Part shown: piece after piece, positions 42,672 to 51,633 of the stretch
Numbering within the stretch: the first letter of the stretch is position 1
Layout: each line of letters starts with the position of its first letter
Source: Oerskovia sp042887685
GTDB lineage: Bacteria > Actinomycetota > Actinomycetes > Actinomycetales > Cellulomonadaceae
Direction of reading: 5' to 3'
Assembly (NCBI RefSeq): GCF_042887685.1
Contig: NZ_JBHVOS010000026.1
Coordinates: forward strand, 6,221 to 70,220
DNA: 64,000 nt
Program-made: the position numbers and the translations under genes
The notes under the pieces: generated by a model
What the model was told of the DNA's origin: nothing
Database searches by the model: none
What the model saw: the letters and a program-made list of their open reading frames with translations, nothing else

Positions 42672-42701
42672 TGTGGCGCCGCTGTGAAACTTCATGCCAC
42701 A
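42672..42701. promoter_or_regulatory. palindromic operator-like site before kinase gene
   Basis: TGTGGC (42672-42677) and GCCACA (42696-42701) flank TGAAACTTCA (42685-42694), itself TGAA-N2-TTCA. It lies directly before the GTG at 42709, a plausible RpiR/MurR operator. Confidence 0.5.
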
Positions 42702-42708
42702 ATGAGGC

Positions 42709-43908
42709 GTGACCAGCACGCAGGACCCCGACCCCGCCCGCCCGGAGGCCCGTGCAGACGTCCCGGCGACGCCCACGGGCCCCTCCCGCTGGATCGTCGC
42801 GATCGACGTCGGCGGGAGCGGCAGCCGCCTCGTCGCGGCAAGGCACGACACCGCGACCGGCGCCGCCACCACGGCGCACCGTACGAGCCTCACCGGCCGC
42901 CCGGTCGCGATCGGCCCTGAGGGCAGCAACGTCGCCGAGGTCGTGCACGACCTCGGTGCGGCGTTCGTCGCCGCCTGGACCGAGACCCACGGCGAGCCTC
43001 CCGTGGTCGCTGCCGCCGCGGTCGGCGCGACGGGTGTCGCGACCCTCGTCCCGGACCCGGCCGTGATCCACGACGCGCTCCGCGCGAGCCTCGGGGCCGA
43101 GCGCACCGCGGTCGCCGCCGACGCCGTGACCGCCCACCTCGGCGCGCTCGGCGGCCGGGCCGGGGCCGTCGTCGCGGTCGGCACGGGCACGATCGCCCTG
43201 GGCACCGACCTCGCCGGGACCTGGCAGCGCGTCGACGGCTGGGGGCACCTCCTCGGCGACCTCGGTTCGGCGTCGTGGATCGGCGCCCACGGGCTGCGGG
43301 CGGCGCTCGCCGCGCACGACCGCCGGTCGACGGGCGGCTCGCGCCCGTTGCTCGCGGCCGCCACGGCGCGGTTCGGCCCCGCGCCGACCTGGCCCGCACA
43401 GCTCTACACACGGCCCGACCGCGCCCAGGTCCTCGGGTCGTTCACGCCCGACGTCGCGGCAGCCGCCGCCGCGGGCGACCCCGCAGCCGTGCAGATCCTC
43501 ACCGAGGCCGGACGACACCTGGCCGAGTCGCTCGCAGCGGCCCTCGTCCCCGGGCTGCCACCGCTCGCCGCAGCCACGGGTGGCGTCCTGGCCGCAGGCC
43601 CGTCCCTGACGGGCGCCCTCGCGCGCCGCTTCGCCGCGCTGCGCCCCGACGCCGAGCTCGTCCCCTCCGCAGGCACCCCGCTCGACGGTGCGCTGCACCT
43701 GGCCCGGCTGCTCGCCGAGGGCGCGGGGAGCGCCGACGGCGCCGAGGGTGCAGGGAGCGTCGACGGCACCGCAGCGCTCGTCGCGCACGAACCGTGGCTG
43801 AGCCTGGGAGGCTATGGCCCGGAACCGGCGCCCGCACCCGACTCCGGCAAGCGAACCGCCAGCCACCCCGACAGCCACCCGGCACCGATCACAGGAGATC
43901 CGACATGA
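42709..43908 (+). CDS. BadF/NagK-type amino-sugar kinase
   Basis: 399 residues from GTG 42709. The ATPase core reads IVAIDVGGSGSRLVAAR (phosphate loop 1), VAVGTGTIALG, GWGHLLGDLGSASWIG and ATGGVLAAGP. This BadF/BcrA family includes GlcNAc and MurNAc kinases (NagK, MurK). Beside murR, murQ and anmK it most likely makes MurNAc-6-P and/or GlcNAc-6-P. The C-terminal 60 residues are low-complexity. It overlaps the next start by ATGA. Confidence 0.82.
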   Translation: MTSTQDPDPARPEARADVPATPTGPSRWIVAIDVGGSGSRLVAARHDTATGAATTAHRTSLTGRPVAIGPEGSNVAEVVHDLGAAFVAAWTETHGEPPVVAAAAVGATGVATLVPDPAVIHDALRASLGAERTAVAADAVTAHLGALGGRAGAVVAVGTGTIALGTDLAGTWQRVDGWGHLLGDLGSASWIGAHGLRAALAAHDRRSTGGSRPLLAAATARFGPAPTWPAQLYTRPDRAQVLGSFTPDVAAAAAAGDPAAVQILTEAGRHLAESLAAALVPGLPPLAAATGGVLAAGPSLTGALARRFAALRPDAELVPSAGTPLDGALHLARLLAEGAGSADGAEGAGSVDGTAALVAHEPWLSLGGYGPEPAPAPDSGKRTASHPDSHPAPITGDPT

Positions 43909-44792
43909 CAGGTGATGGACTCGTCCGCATCCGGCAGGCCCTGCCGACCCTCCGCCCGGCCGAGGCCCGGATCGCGGAGGCCGTGCTCGCGGACCCGGTC
44001 GCCGTCGTCGGCTCCACGATCAACGAGCTCGCGGCGCGAGCGGGCGCCTCGCAGGCCACGGTCGTGCGGTTCTGCCGCGCGATCGGCTACGCCGGCTACC
44101 CCGAGTTCCGGATCGACCTCGCCCAGGCCACGTCGCGGCGCGAGATGGAGCTCGAGCGATCGAACGTCGCGCACGGCGAGATCAACGAGACCGACACGGC
44201 CGAGGACGTCGTCGCGAAGATCGCGTTCCACGAGGCGCGCACGATCGAGGAGACCGCGCGCATGCTCGACCTCGGCGCGCTCGAGCAGGTCGCTGCGGCG
44301 GTCGCGGCCGCGCCCCGGGTCGACGTGTTCGGCGTCGGGTCGAGCCAGCTCACCGGGCAGGACCTCGCGCAGAAGCTCCAGCGGATCGGGCTCGTGTGCT
44401 TCGCCGCGCCCGACCCGCACCTCCAGCTCCAGTCCGCGGCGCTGCTGCGCCCGGGTGCGGTCGCGATCGGGATCTCGCACAGCGGGCAGACGGTCGAGAC
44501 CAACCACGCGCTCGGCATCGCGCAGGCGCGCGGGGCGACGACCGTCGCGATCACGAACTTCCCCGAGTCGCCCCTGGGGCAGGAGGCCGCCATCGTCCTG
44601 GGCACCACGGCGCGCGAGACGCAGTTCCGCTCGGGCGCGCTGTCGAGCCGCATCGCGCAGCTCGCGGTCGTCGACTTCCTGTTCGTCCGCGTGGCCCAGC
44701 GCCTGTACGAGCAGACCAGCGCCAACCTCAAGGCGACCTACGACGCGGTCCAGCCCCACCGGCTCGACGGGGAGCGCAAGGCCCGGGCATGA
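43905..44792 (+). CDS. RpiR/MurR-family transcriptional regulator
   Basis: 295 residues. The HTH_6 domain at about 1-77 has INELAARAGASQATVVRFCRAIGY. The SIS domain at about 125-260 has VFGVGSSQLTGQD and GISHSGQTVETNH. RpiR proteins sense phosphosugars; MurR binds MurNAc-6-P. Lying between the kinase and D-lactate dehydrogenase genes with 4-base overlaps on both sides, it probably controls this operon and the NagZ-AnmK-MurQ operon. Confidence 0.9.
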   Translation: MTGDGLVRIRQALPTLRPAEARIAEAVLADPVAVVGSTINELAARAGASQATVVRFCRAIGYAGYPEFRIDLAQATSRREMELERSNVAHGEINETDTAEDVVAKIAFHEARTIEETARMLDLGALEQVAAAVAAAPRVDVFGVGSSQLTGQDLAQKLQRIGLVCFAAPDPHLQLQSAALLRPGAVAIGISHSGQTVETNHALGIAQARGATTVAITNFPESPLGQEAAIVLGTTARETQFRSGALSSRIAQLAVVDFLFVRVAQRLYEQTSANLKATYDAVQPHRLDGERKARA

Positions 44793-47656
44793 GCGTCTCC
44801 GCCGCGACGACGCGGGCCCTCGAGATCCGGACCGACCTCCTGACGCGGGTCGCCCAGGCGCACGACGCGTCGCACTACCTGCTGCGTCCCGAGGCGGTGG
44901 CCCGCGCCCAGGACGTGCCCGACGTCGTCGCGGCCTTCGCCGAGGCTCGTCGCCGCGGGCTGTCGGTCACGTTCCGCTCGGGCGGGACGAGCCTGTCGGG
45001 TCAGGCGTCGGGCGCAGGCCTGCTCGTGGACACGCGGACGCGCTTCACACGCGTCGAGGTGCTCGACGACGGCGCCCGCGTGCGCTGCCAGCCGGGCGTG
45101 ACGCTGCGCTCGGTCAACGGGCGGCTCCTGCGTCACGGGCGGCGGCTCGGTCCCGACCCGGCGAGCGAGATCGCCTGCACGATCGGCGGGGTCGTCGCGA
45201 ACAACTCCTCGGGCATGGCCTGCGGGACGGTCGACACCGCGTACCGCACGATCGAGTCGATGACCCTCGTCCTGCCCAGCGGGACCGTGCTCGACACGGG
45301 CGCCCCGGACGCGGACGAGCGGCTGCGCGCCCTCGAGCCTGCGCTGCACCGTGGTCTGGCCGCGCTGCGCGACCGGGTGCGTGCGAGCGCGTCGATGCGC
45401 GCCACGATCGCGCACCAGTACTCCATGAAGAACACCATGGGCTACGGCGTCAACGCGTTCGTGGACCACGACTCCCCCGTCAAGATCCTGGAGCACCTGG
45501 TCGTCGGGTCCGAGGGGACGCTCGCGTTCGTGGCGGACGTGACGTTCCGGACCGTGCCCTTGCTGCCCGCGGCGTCGACCACCCTCCTGGTCTTCGACGC
45601 GCTCGAGCACGCGACCGACGCCCTGGCGACGATCACCGCCTCGGGCGCGCGCGCGATCGAGCTGCTCGACGCGGCGTCGCTGCGCGTCGCGGCCGCCGAC
45701 CCGCTCGCCGACGCCTCGATGCGGGCCTTCGCGACCGCGACGACCCAGACTGCCCTGCTCGTCGAGTACCAGGCCACGACCGCCGACGGCCTCGAACCGT
45801 TCGAGGAGGCCGCGCGTCGCGTCATCGGCGACCTCGATCTCGCGACGCCCGCCGACCTCACGCGCGACCCCGCGGCACGTGGGCGTCTGTGGCGCGTGCG
45901 CAAGGGCCTGTACACCGCGGTGGCCGGTGCCCGGGCGCCGGGCAGCACGGCCCTGCTGGAGGACCTCGTCGTCCCGGTCCCCGACCTCACCGCGACGGTC
46001 GGCGACCTGGGCGGGCTCTTCGTGCAGCACGGCTACGACGACGCCGTGACGTTCGGGCACGCCAAGGACGGCAACCTGCACTTCATGATCACCCCGCGCC
46101 TGTCCGACGACGGCGAGCTCGACCGGTTCGCGGCCTTCACCGAGGACATGGTGTCCCTGGTGCTGGACCGCGGCGGCTCGCTCAAGGCCGAGCACGGCAC
46201 GGGTCGCATCATGGCGCCGTTCGTCCGTCGGCAGTTCGGGGACGACCTCTACGCCGTGATGCGCGAGGTCAAGGCGCTGTGCGACCCGACCGGCCTGCTC
46301 AACCCGGGTGTCCTCCTCACGGACGACGACGAGGCGCACCTGGCGCACCTCAAGCTCGTGCCTCCCGTCGGGAAGCCGGCAGCGGGAGACCTGGCCGAGG
46401 TCGTGGACCGGTGCGTCGAGTGCGGCTACTGCGAGCCCGCGTGCCCGTCGCGGACCGTCACGACGACCCCGCGCCAGCGCATCGCGCTGCTGCGCGAGAT
46501 GGTCACGGCTCCCCCGGCAGAGCTCGCGGAGCTCGAGCGCGCCTACGAGTACTCGGCCGTGGACACGTGCGCCGTGGACTCGCTGTGCGTGACCGCGTGC
46601 CCGGTCGGGATCGACACGGGCAAGGTCATGAAGGTCCGCCGCGCGCAGCGGCACGGCGCAGTCGTCCAGCGCGCCGGGCGCGCGGCGGCCGACCACTGGG
46701 GCGGCACGGTCACCGGCCTGCGCGGGGCGCTCGGCGTCGTCGACCACCTGCCCACCCCGCTCGTGACCGCCGCCTCGAAGGTCGGGCGGGCCGTGCTTGG
46801 TGCGGACGTGGTGCCGCTCGTCGGGTCCGACCTGCCCGGACCGGGACCACGCCGCGTGGCGTCGGTCGGGGCAGGCGCGGACGCGTCGGTCGTCTTCTTC
46901 CAGTCGTGCATGGGCTCGCTCTTCTCCCCCGCCGAAGCCTCTCCCAGCCCGGGCGGCGTCGGCCCCGCGTTCCTCGCGCTGTGCGAGCGCGCGGGGATCA
47001 CGGTCGCGATCCCCGAGGGGATCGCAGGACTGTGCTGCGGCACGCCCTGGGTCTCCAAGGGCCTGACCGACGGCGCCGCCGCGATGGCCGAGCGGACCTT
47101 CGACGCGCTCTGGGCCGCGACCGACGGCGGCCGCCTGCCGGTCGTCTCCGACGCGTCGAGCTGCACGCACGGGCTCGAGGGGATCGGCTCGCACCTGACC
47201 GGTGAGGCGCACGAGCGGTTCGAACGGCTACGTGTCCTGGACGCCGTGACGTTCGTGCGCAGCGACGTCCTGCCCGCGCTCGAGGCGAGCGGCCGCTCAC
47301 CCCGGGCCGTCGGTTCGACGCTGGGCTCGCTCGTCCTGCACCCGACGTGCTCGTCGATCCACCTGGGGGTCGTCGGCGACCTCGAGGCGGTCGCGCGGGC
47401 GGTGGCCGACGACGTCGTGCTCCCGCTCGACGCCGGATGCTGCGGGTTCGCCGGCGACCGCGGCATGCTCCACCCCGAGCTCACCGCGGCGGCGACGCGC
47501 GCCGAGGCCACCGAGCTCACGGCCCACGCACGCGATCACGGTCCCGCTGACGCGTACGCGTCGAGCAACCGGACGTGCGAGATGGGGCTGAGCCGGGCGA
47601 CGGGGCAGGACTACGTGCACGTCGTCGAGCTGCTCGAGGCGGCTACCCGGCCCTGA
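44789..47656 (+). CDS. FAD/Fe-S D-lactate dehydrogenase (GlcD-GlcF fusion type)
   Basis: 955 residues. The FAD-binding PCMH domain (about 35-215) has FRSGGTSLSGQ and IGGVVANNSSGMACG. The FAD-oxidase C-terminal domain extends to about 510 (FGHAKDGNLHFMI, EHGTGRIM). A two-cluster ferredoxin region has CVECGYCEPACPS and CAVDSLCVTACPVG. CCG modules follow with GLCCGTPW and GCCGFAGDRG. It oxidises D-lactate (or a related 2-hydroxy acid) to pyruvate, passing electrons to the chain. The ATG overlaps the murR-like stop, tying it to MurQ-derived D-lactate. Confidence 0.88.
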   Translation: MSVSAATTRALEIRTDLLTRVAQAHDASHYLLRPEAVARAQDVPDVVAAFAEARRRGLSVTFRSGGTSLSGQASGAGLLVDTRTRFTRVEVLDDGARVRCQPGVTLRSVNGRLLRHGRRLGPDPASEIACTIGGVVANNSSGMACGTVDTAYRTIESMTLVLPSGTVLDTGAPDADERLRALEPALHRGLAALRDRVRASASMRATIAHQYSMKNTMGYGVNAFVDHDSPVKILEHLVVGSEGTLAFVADVTFRTVPLLPAASTTLLVFDALEHATDALATITASGARAIELLDAASLRVAAADPLADASMRAFATATTQTALLVEYQATTADGLEPFEEAARRVIGDLDLATPADLTRDPAARGRLWRVRKGLYTAVAGARAPGSTALLEDLVVPVPDLTATVGDLGGLFVQHGYDDAVTFGHAKDGNLHFMITPRLSDDGELDRFAAFTEDMVSLVLDRGGSLKAEHGTGRIMAPFVRRQFGDDLYAVMREVKALCDPTGLLNPGVLLTDDDEAHLAHLKLVPPVGKPAAGDLAEVVDRCVECGYCEPACPSRTVTTTPRQRIALLREMVTAPPAELAELERAYEYSAVDTCAVDSLCVTACPVGIDTGKVMKVRRAQRHGAVVQRAGRAAADHWGGTVTGLRGALGVVDHLPTPLVTAASKVGRAVLGADVVPLVGSDLPGPGPRRVASVGAGADASVVFFQSCMGSLFSPAEASPSPGGVGPAFLALCERAGITVAIPEGIAGLCCGTPWVSKGLTDGAAAMAERTFDALWAATDGGRLPVVSDASSCTHGLEGIGSHLTGEAHERFERLRVLDAVTFVRSDVLPALEASGRSPRAVGSTLGSLVLHPTCSSIHLGVVGDLEAVARAVADDVVLPLDAGCCGFAGDRGMLHPELTAAATRAEATELTAHARDHGPADAYASSNRTCEMGLSRATGQDYVHVVELLEAATRP

Positions 47657-47676
47657 CAGGTCCCCGCCCCCGACCG

Positions 47677-47716
47677 GTCAGGAGGAGCGCGACCCGGAGG
47701 TCACGCTCCTCCTGAC
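47677..47716. terminator. hairpin between D-lactate dehydrogenase and cimA
   Basis: 13-bp perfect arms (GTCAGGAGGAGCG and complement) with a 14-base loop between convergent genes. Confidence 0.65.
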
Positions 47717-47762
47717 ACTGTGCACGCTGGCGTCCGGGGCGGGCTGCGGCGGTGGCGCAGGC

Positions 47763-49427
47763 TCAGCGCGGCTGCACGCCCGCGTGGATCAGCCCGTAGA
47801 TCGCCGAGTCCGTCAACGCCTCCCAGGCGGCCTCGATCAGGTTCGGCCCGACGCCCACGGTCGACCAGGACGTCGCCCCGTCGGTCGTCTCGATGAGGAC
47901 GCGCGTGATGGCGTCCGTCCCCTGCTCGGTGTCGAGGATGCGGACCTTGAAGTCGATCAGCTCGAAGGCCTCGATCTCCGGGTACACGCGACGCAGCGCG
48001 AGCCGCAGCGCGTGGTCGAGCGCGTTGACGGGGCCGTTGCCCTCGCCCGTCTTGACGATGCGCTTGCCGCCGGCGTGCAGCTTGACCGTCGCCTCCGCCG
48101 TCGCCTCGGTGCCGCGTCCCCCGGCCCGCTCGACGATCGTGCGCCAGCTCTCGACCCGGAAGAACTGCGGCCGCTCCCCCGCGATCTCCTCGCGCAGGAG
48201 CAGCTCGAACGAGGCGTCGGCAGCGTCGAACGTGTACCCGCGGGCCTCGGCGTCCTTGACGCGGTGCGTCACGCGCGAGAGCACGTCACCCTGGTCCGAG
48301 AGGTCGAAACCCATCTCGCGCCCCTTGAGCTCGATCGACGCGCGGCCCGCCATGTCCGAGATGAGCATGCGCATGTCGTTGCCGACGAGTGTGGGCTCGA
48401 TGTGCTGGTAGAGGTCCGGGTCGACCTTGATCGCCGAGGCGTGCAGCCCGGCCTTGTGCGCGAAGGCGCTCGCCCCCACGTACGGCTGGCGCGCGTACGG
48501 CGAGATGTTGGTGATCTCGCTGATGGCGTGCGCGATGCGCGTGGTCTCCTGCAGGCCCCCGTCGACGAGCAGGCTCCGGCCGTGCTTGAGCTCGAGGTTC
48601 GCGACGACCGTGATGAGGTCCGCGTTCCCGGTGCGCTCGCCGTAGCCGTTGACCGTCCCCTGGACGTGCGCGGCGCCCGCCGCCACAGCGGCGAGGGAGT
48701 TCGCGACCGCGCAGCCCGAGTCGTTGTGCGCGTGCATCCCGAGCAGGGGGTCGCCCGCCTGGGCGTGCAGCCCGTCCGGGATCCCGACGGCGTCGCGCAG
48801 CTCCGTGACGATCTCGCCGACCCACTCCGGCAGCATGCCGCCGTTGGTGTCGCACAGCGCGACGACCTCGGCCCCCGCCGCGAACGCGGCCTCGACCGCC
48901 GCGCGCGAGTAGGCGGGGTCGAACCGGTAGCCGTCGAAGAAGTGCTCGGCGTCCAGCACGACGCGACGCCCCTCGGCCACGAGGAACGCGACCGTGTCGG
49001 TGATCATGGCGAGGTTCTCGGCGCCCGTGGTCCGCAGCGCACGCTCGGCATGGCGGATGTCGGACTTGGCGACGAGCGTGATCACGGGCGCCTGCGACGC
49101 GACGAGCGCCCGGACCTGCTGGTCGTCGGCGGCCCTGATCCCGGTCTTGCGGGTCGCGCCGAACGCCGCGAGGACCGCGTTCTTGAGCGTGAGCTCCTTC
49201 GCGGCACGGGAGAAGAAGTCCGTGTCCTTGGGGATGGCACCGGGCCAGCCACCCTCGATGAACCCGACGCCCAGCTCGTCCAGGAGCGGGGCGATCGCGA
49301 GCTTGTCGGCGACCGAGAGGTTCATGCCCTCCTGCTGCGCGCCGTCACGCAGGGTCGTGTCGTAGACGTGGAACGTCGAGGGTGCGCTCGCTGTGGCAGG
49401 AGCTACGGGGTTCACCTGGGAAGTCAT
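47763..49427 (-). CDS. cimA: (R)-citramalate synthase
   Basis: 554 residues. The DRE-TIM core begins with YDTTLRDGAQQEGMNLSVAD and FIEGGWPGAIPKD, which mark the CimA branch rather than 2-isopropylmalate synthase. MHAHNDSGCAVANSLAAV and NGYGERTGNADL hold the metal/CoA site, and the C-terminal LeuA-allosteric-type domain is at about 400-554. It makes citramalate from pyruvate and acetyl-CoA for threonine-independent isoleucine synthesis. A leader peptide ending in Ile-Ile and a U-tailed terminator lie upstream. Confidence 0.92.
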   Translation of the reverse strand: MTSQVNPVAPATASAPSTFHVYDTTLRDGAQQEGMNLSVADKLAIAPLLDELGVGFIEGGWPGAIPKDTDFFSRAAKELTLKNAVLAAFGATRKTGIRAADDQQVRALVASQAPVITLVAKSDIRHAERALRTTGAENLAMITDTVAFLVAEGRRVVLDAEHFFDGYRFDPAYSRAAVEAAFAAGAEVVALCDTNGGMLPEWVGEIVTELRDAVGIPDGLHAQAGDPLLGMHAHNDSGCAVANSLAAVAAGAAHVQGTVNGYGERTGNADLITVVANLELKHGRSLLVDGGLQETTRIAHAISEITNISPYARQPYVGASAFAHKAGLHASAIKVDPDLYQHIEPTLVGNDMRMLISDMAGRASIELKGREMGFDLSDQGDVLSRVTHRVKDAEARGYTFDAADASFELLLREEIAGERPQFFRVESWRTIVERAGGRGTEATAEATVKLHAGGKRIVKTGEGNGPVNALDHALRLALRRVYPEIEAFELIDFKVRILDTEQGTDAITRVLIETTDGATSWSTVGVGPNLIEAAWEALTDSAIYGLIHAGVQPR

Positions 49428-49611
49428 CGTGCCGCTCTCTGGGGAGATCTCGGGGTCCAGCGGTGCCGCCTGGGCGAGACCACTCTAGGTGGATCGGGCG
49501 ATCCGCTTCCGCGCTCGCCCGGAGGGTTCCTCGGTCCCACGCGCCGGGCGGTCGCTCTCGTGAAGCTCGTGCCCGGCGCTTCGATGCCCGACGGGGGTGG
49601 TGCCAGGCAAC

Positions 49612-49640
49612 AAAAAAACCCCCCGAGGGTGCGGGAGGTT
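49612..49640 (-). terminator. cimA leader terminator
   Basis: On the minus strand, AACCTCCCG and CGGGGGGTT form a 9-bp stem (one G-T) with a 6-base loop, running into a 7-base U tract. It lies 185 bases before the cimA start, so it can only act within the cimA leader RNA. Confidence 0.85.
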
Positions 49641-49641
49641 T

Positions 49642-49669
49642 GCGCGTCCGGTGTGATGGCCGGGCGCGC
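49642..49669 (-). promoter_or_regulatory. pause-type hairpin after cimA leader peptide
   Basis: GCGCGCCCGG and CCGGACGCGC pair with one mismatch around an 8-base loop, starting at the last base of the leader stop codon and ending one base before the terminator stem. Confidence 0.6.
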
Positions 49670-49713
49670 TACTCGATAATGAGGTGGGAGACGAGGTGTG
49701 TCACAGGACACAT
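49669..49713 (-). CDS. cimA leader peptide (Ile-rich attenuator ORF)
   Basis: A 14-residue ORF, MCPVTHLVSHLIIE, with Leu, Val, Leu, Ile, Ile among its last eight residues and tandem Ile codons just before the stop. It is followed at once by a hairpin and a U-tailed terminator and then cimA. This is the design of ribosome-mediated attenuation: low charged tRNA-Ile stalls the ribosome and lets transcription pass. Its first codons also form a TGTGTC/GACACA hairpin. Confidence 0.7.
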   Translation of the reverse strand: MCPVTHLVSHLIIE

Positions 49714-49814
49714 GCTGCCACAGCAGCCGCCAGGATGGAACGGTGTCCACGGACTGAGCACGCCACACGCACCGAGCGCCCGGAACAGCAGCCTGCAACG
49801 ACAGGAGACGCACC

Positions 49815-50393
49815 ATGAGCGACCCGAGCTTCCCTCCCCACGGCAACGTCCCGCCGTCCGGTTCGCCCGGTCACCCCCAGGGGGTGCCGCCCGCGATCCC
49901 GCCGGTGGTCCCACCCGATCCTCGCGCGGACTTCCCCGCCCCGCGCGAGCCCGTCAACCCGGCCGACCCGCGCCTCGCGGTCGAGGTCGGCCGCTTCTGG
50001 GCGGGCGCCGCCGCCACGGCGCTGGTGGCCGCGCTCATCGGCCTCGTGGCCGTGATCATCCTCGAACGGATCTTCTCGTTCACGCTCGTGCCACCGCCGG
50101 ACATCTTCTCGACCGCCTCGCACCAGGCCGCGTTCGCGATCGACGGGGCGATCCTGGCCCTGCTCGCCGCGGGGCTGCTGCACGTGCTGATCCTCACGAC
50201 CCCGCGTCCGCGGGCGTTCTTCGGCTGGATCATGGCTCTCGTGATCGTCGTCGTCACGGCCCTGCCGTTCGCCTGGACCACGGACACGACGTCGGCGGTC
50301 CTGTCCGGGCTCGTGAACCTGCTCATCGGGGTCGCGGTCTGGTCGCTGCTCGCGGGCGTCGCGGGCAGGACGATCGTGCGCCGCCCGGCCTGA
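49815..50393 (+). CDS. four-TM membrane protein of unknown function
   Basis: 192 residues from ATG 49815. A Pro/Gly-rich N-terminal tail of about 60 residues is followed by four hydrophobic segments (ALVAALIGLVAVIILERIF, then AILALLAAGLLHVLIL, FFGWIMALVIVVVTALPF, VLSGLVNLLIGVAVWSLL). It resembles small actinobacterial DUF proteins (possibly DUF6069). It is divergent from the cimA leader. No function can be given. Confidence 0.65.
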   Translation: MSDPSFPPHGNVPPSGSPGHPQGVPPAIPPVVPPDPRADFPAPREPVNPADPRLAVEVGRFWAGAAATALVAALIGLVAVIILERIFSFTLVPPPDIFSTASHQAAFAIDGAILALLAAGLLHVLILTTPRPRAFFGWIMALVIVVVTALPFAWTTDTTSAVLSGLVNLLIGVAVWSLLAGVAGRTIVRRPA

Positions 50394-50429
50394 CCCGCGT
50401 TGAGCCGGCCTGCCCCGGGCCGACACGCC

Positions 50430-50484
50430 GAGTGCGGAGCACCTGTCGTCGATCGCGTCGATCGGCGACGGCTGCTCCGCACTC
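50430..50484. terminator. hairpin between membrane protein gene and ilvE
   Basis: GAGTGCGGAGCA (50430-50441) and TGCTCCGCACTC (50473-50484) pair perfectly. An inner CGATCG pair extends the fold. It is a bidirectional terminator. Confidence 0.65.
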
Positions 50485-50502
50485 AGCGGGACGTCGGGAA
50501 CC

Positions 50503-51633
50503 TCAGGCCAGGCGCGTCATCCAGCCGTGGCGGTCCGCCGCCCGGCCGTTCTGGATGTCGGTGAGCTCGCCGCGGATCGCCAGGGTCAGCTCGCCCGCCG
50601 CGCCGTCGGCGATGGTGTGGTCGAAGTTCGACCCGCCCAGGCGGCCGATCGGCGTGACGACCGCAGCCGTGCCGCACGCGAACACCTCGGTCACCGCGCC
50701 GGACCGGATGTCGGCCAGGAGCTCCTCGAGCGGGATACGCCGCTCGGTGACCTCGTGGCCACGGTCGTTGAGGAGCTGGATGATCGACGAGCGCGTCACG
50801 CCCTCGAGGATCGACCCCGTGAGCTCGGGCGTCTCGACCGACCCGTCCGCCTTGACGACGAACACGTTCATGCCACCGAGCTCCTCGAGGAACGTGCCCG
50901 TCGACGAGTCGAGGAAGCAGACCTGCTCGAAACCCTTCTCCTGCGCGAGCGTCTGCGGGAGCAGGCTCGACGCGTAGTTGCCGCCGCACTTGGCATCGCC
51001 AGTGCCGCCGGCACCGGCGCGGCTGAACTCGCGGTCGACCCAGATCGAGACGGGCTTCACGCCGCCCGAGAAGTACGGGCCGACGGGCGAGGCGATCACG
51101 AGGTACTCGGCCTCGAGCGAGGCCCGCACGCCGAGGAACGACTCCGAGGCGTACATGAACGGACGCAGGTACAGGCTCGCCTCCTCGCCGCTCGGGACCC
51201 ACTCGACGTCGGTGCGCACGAGCGCGGTGATCGAGCCGATGAAGTCGTCGACCGAGAGCGCCGGCAGCGCCAGACGGTGCGCCGACCGGGCGAACCGGGC
51301 GGCGTTGGCCTCGGGACGGAACGTCCACACGGACCCGTCCTGGTGCCGGTACGCCTTGAGGCCCTCGAAGATCTCCTGGGCGTAGTGCAGCACCGCGGTC
51401 GCGGGGTCGAGCTGGAGGGGGCCGTACTTCTCGATGCGGCGGTCGATCCAGCCGTCGGTCGAGTTCCAGCTGATCCGGGCCATGTGGTCCGAGAACACGG
51501 TGCCGAACTTCGGGGCGGAGATCGCGGCCGCCCTGGCCTCGGGGGAGGTCGGGGTGTCCGAGGTGCGGATGTCGAAGAGCGCGACGAGATCCTCGGCCGA
51601 GGAAGCGGGCTGCGCTGTGAGGGGGGAAGTCAT
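50503..51633 (-). CDS. ilvE: branched-chain amino acid aminotransferase
   Basis: 376 residues. A class IV PLP aminotransferase with YAQEIFEGLKAYR and FRPEANAARFARSAHRL. KCGGNYASSLLPQ holds the PLP Lys, and CFLDSSTGTFLEELGGMN, GSILEGVTRSSI and EVFACGTAAVV complete the signature. It carries out the last step of Ile, Leu and Val synthesis and the first step of their breakdown. It lies downstream of leuB in the same direction, with a 205-bp gap in which no gene is seen. Confidence 0.95.
   Translation of the reverse strand: MTSPLTAQPASSAEDLVALFDIRTSDTPTSPEARAAAISAPKFGTVFSDHMARISWNSTDGWIDRRIEKYGPLQLDPATAVLHYAQEIFEGLKAYRHQDGSVWTFRPEANAARFARSAHRLALPALSVDDFIGSITALVRTDVEWVPSGEEASLYLRPFMYASESFLGVRASLEAEYLVIASPVGPYFSGGVKPVSIWVDREFSRAGAGGTGDAKCGGNYASSLLPQTLAQEKGFEQVCFLDSSTGTFLEELGGMNVFVVKADGSVETPELTGSILEGVTRSSIIQLLNDRGHEVTERRIPLEELLADIRSGAVTEVFACGTAAVVTPIGRLGGSNFDHTIADGAAGELTLAIRGELTDIQNGRAADRHGWMTRLA

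Noticed and set aside
42415..42687. 90-codon ORF before the kinase gene
   Set aside because: Low-complexity Pro/Glu/Ala composition, no ribosome site, and it ends inside the putative operator region.
47763..49427. 2-isopropylmalate synthase (leuA)
   Set aside because: The GAQQEGMNLS and GGWPGAIPKD motifs and length fit citramalate synthase better.
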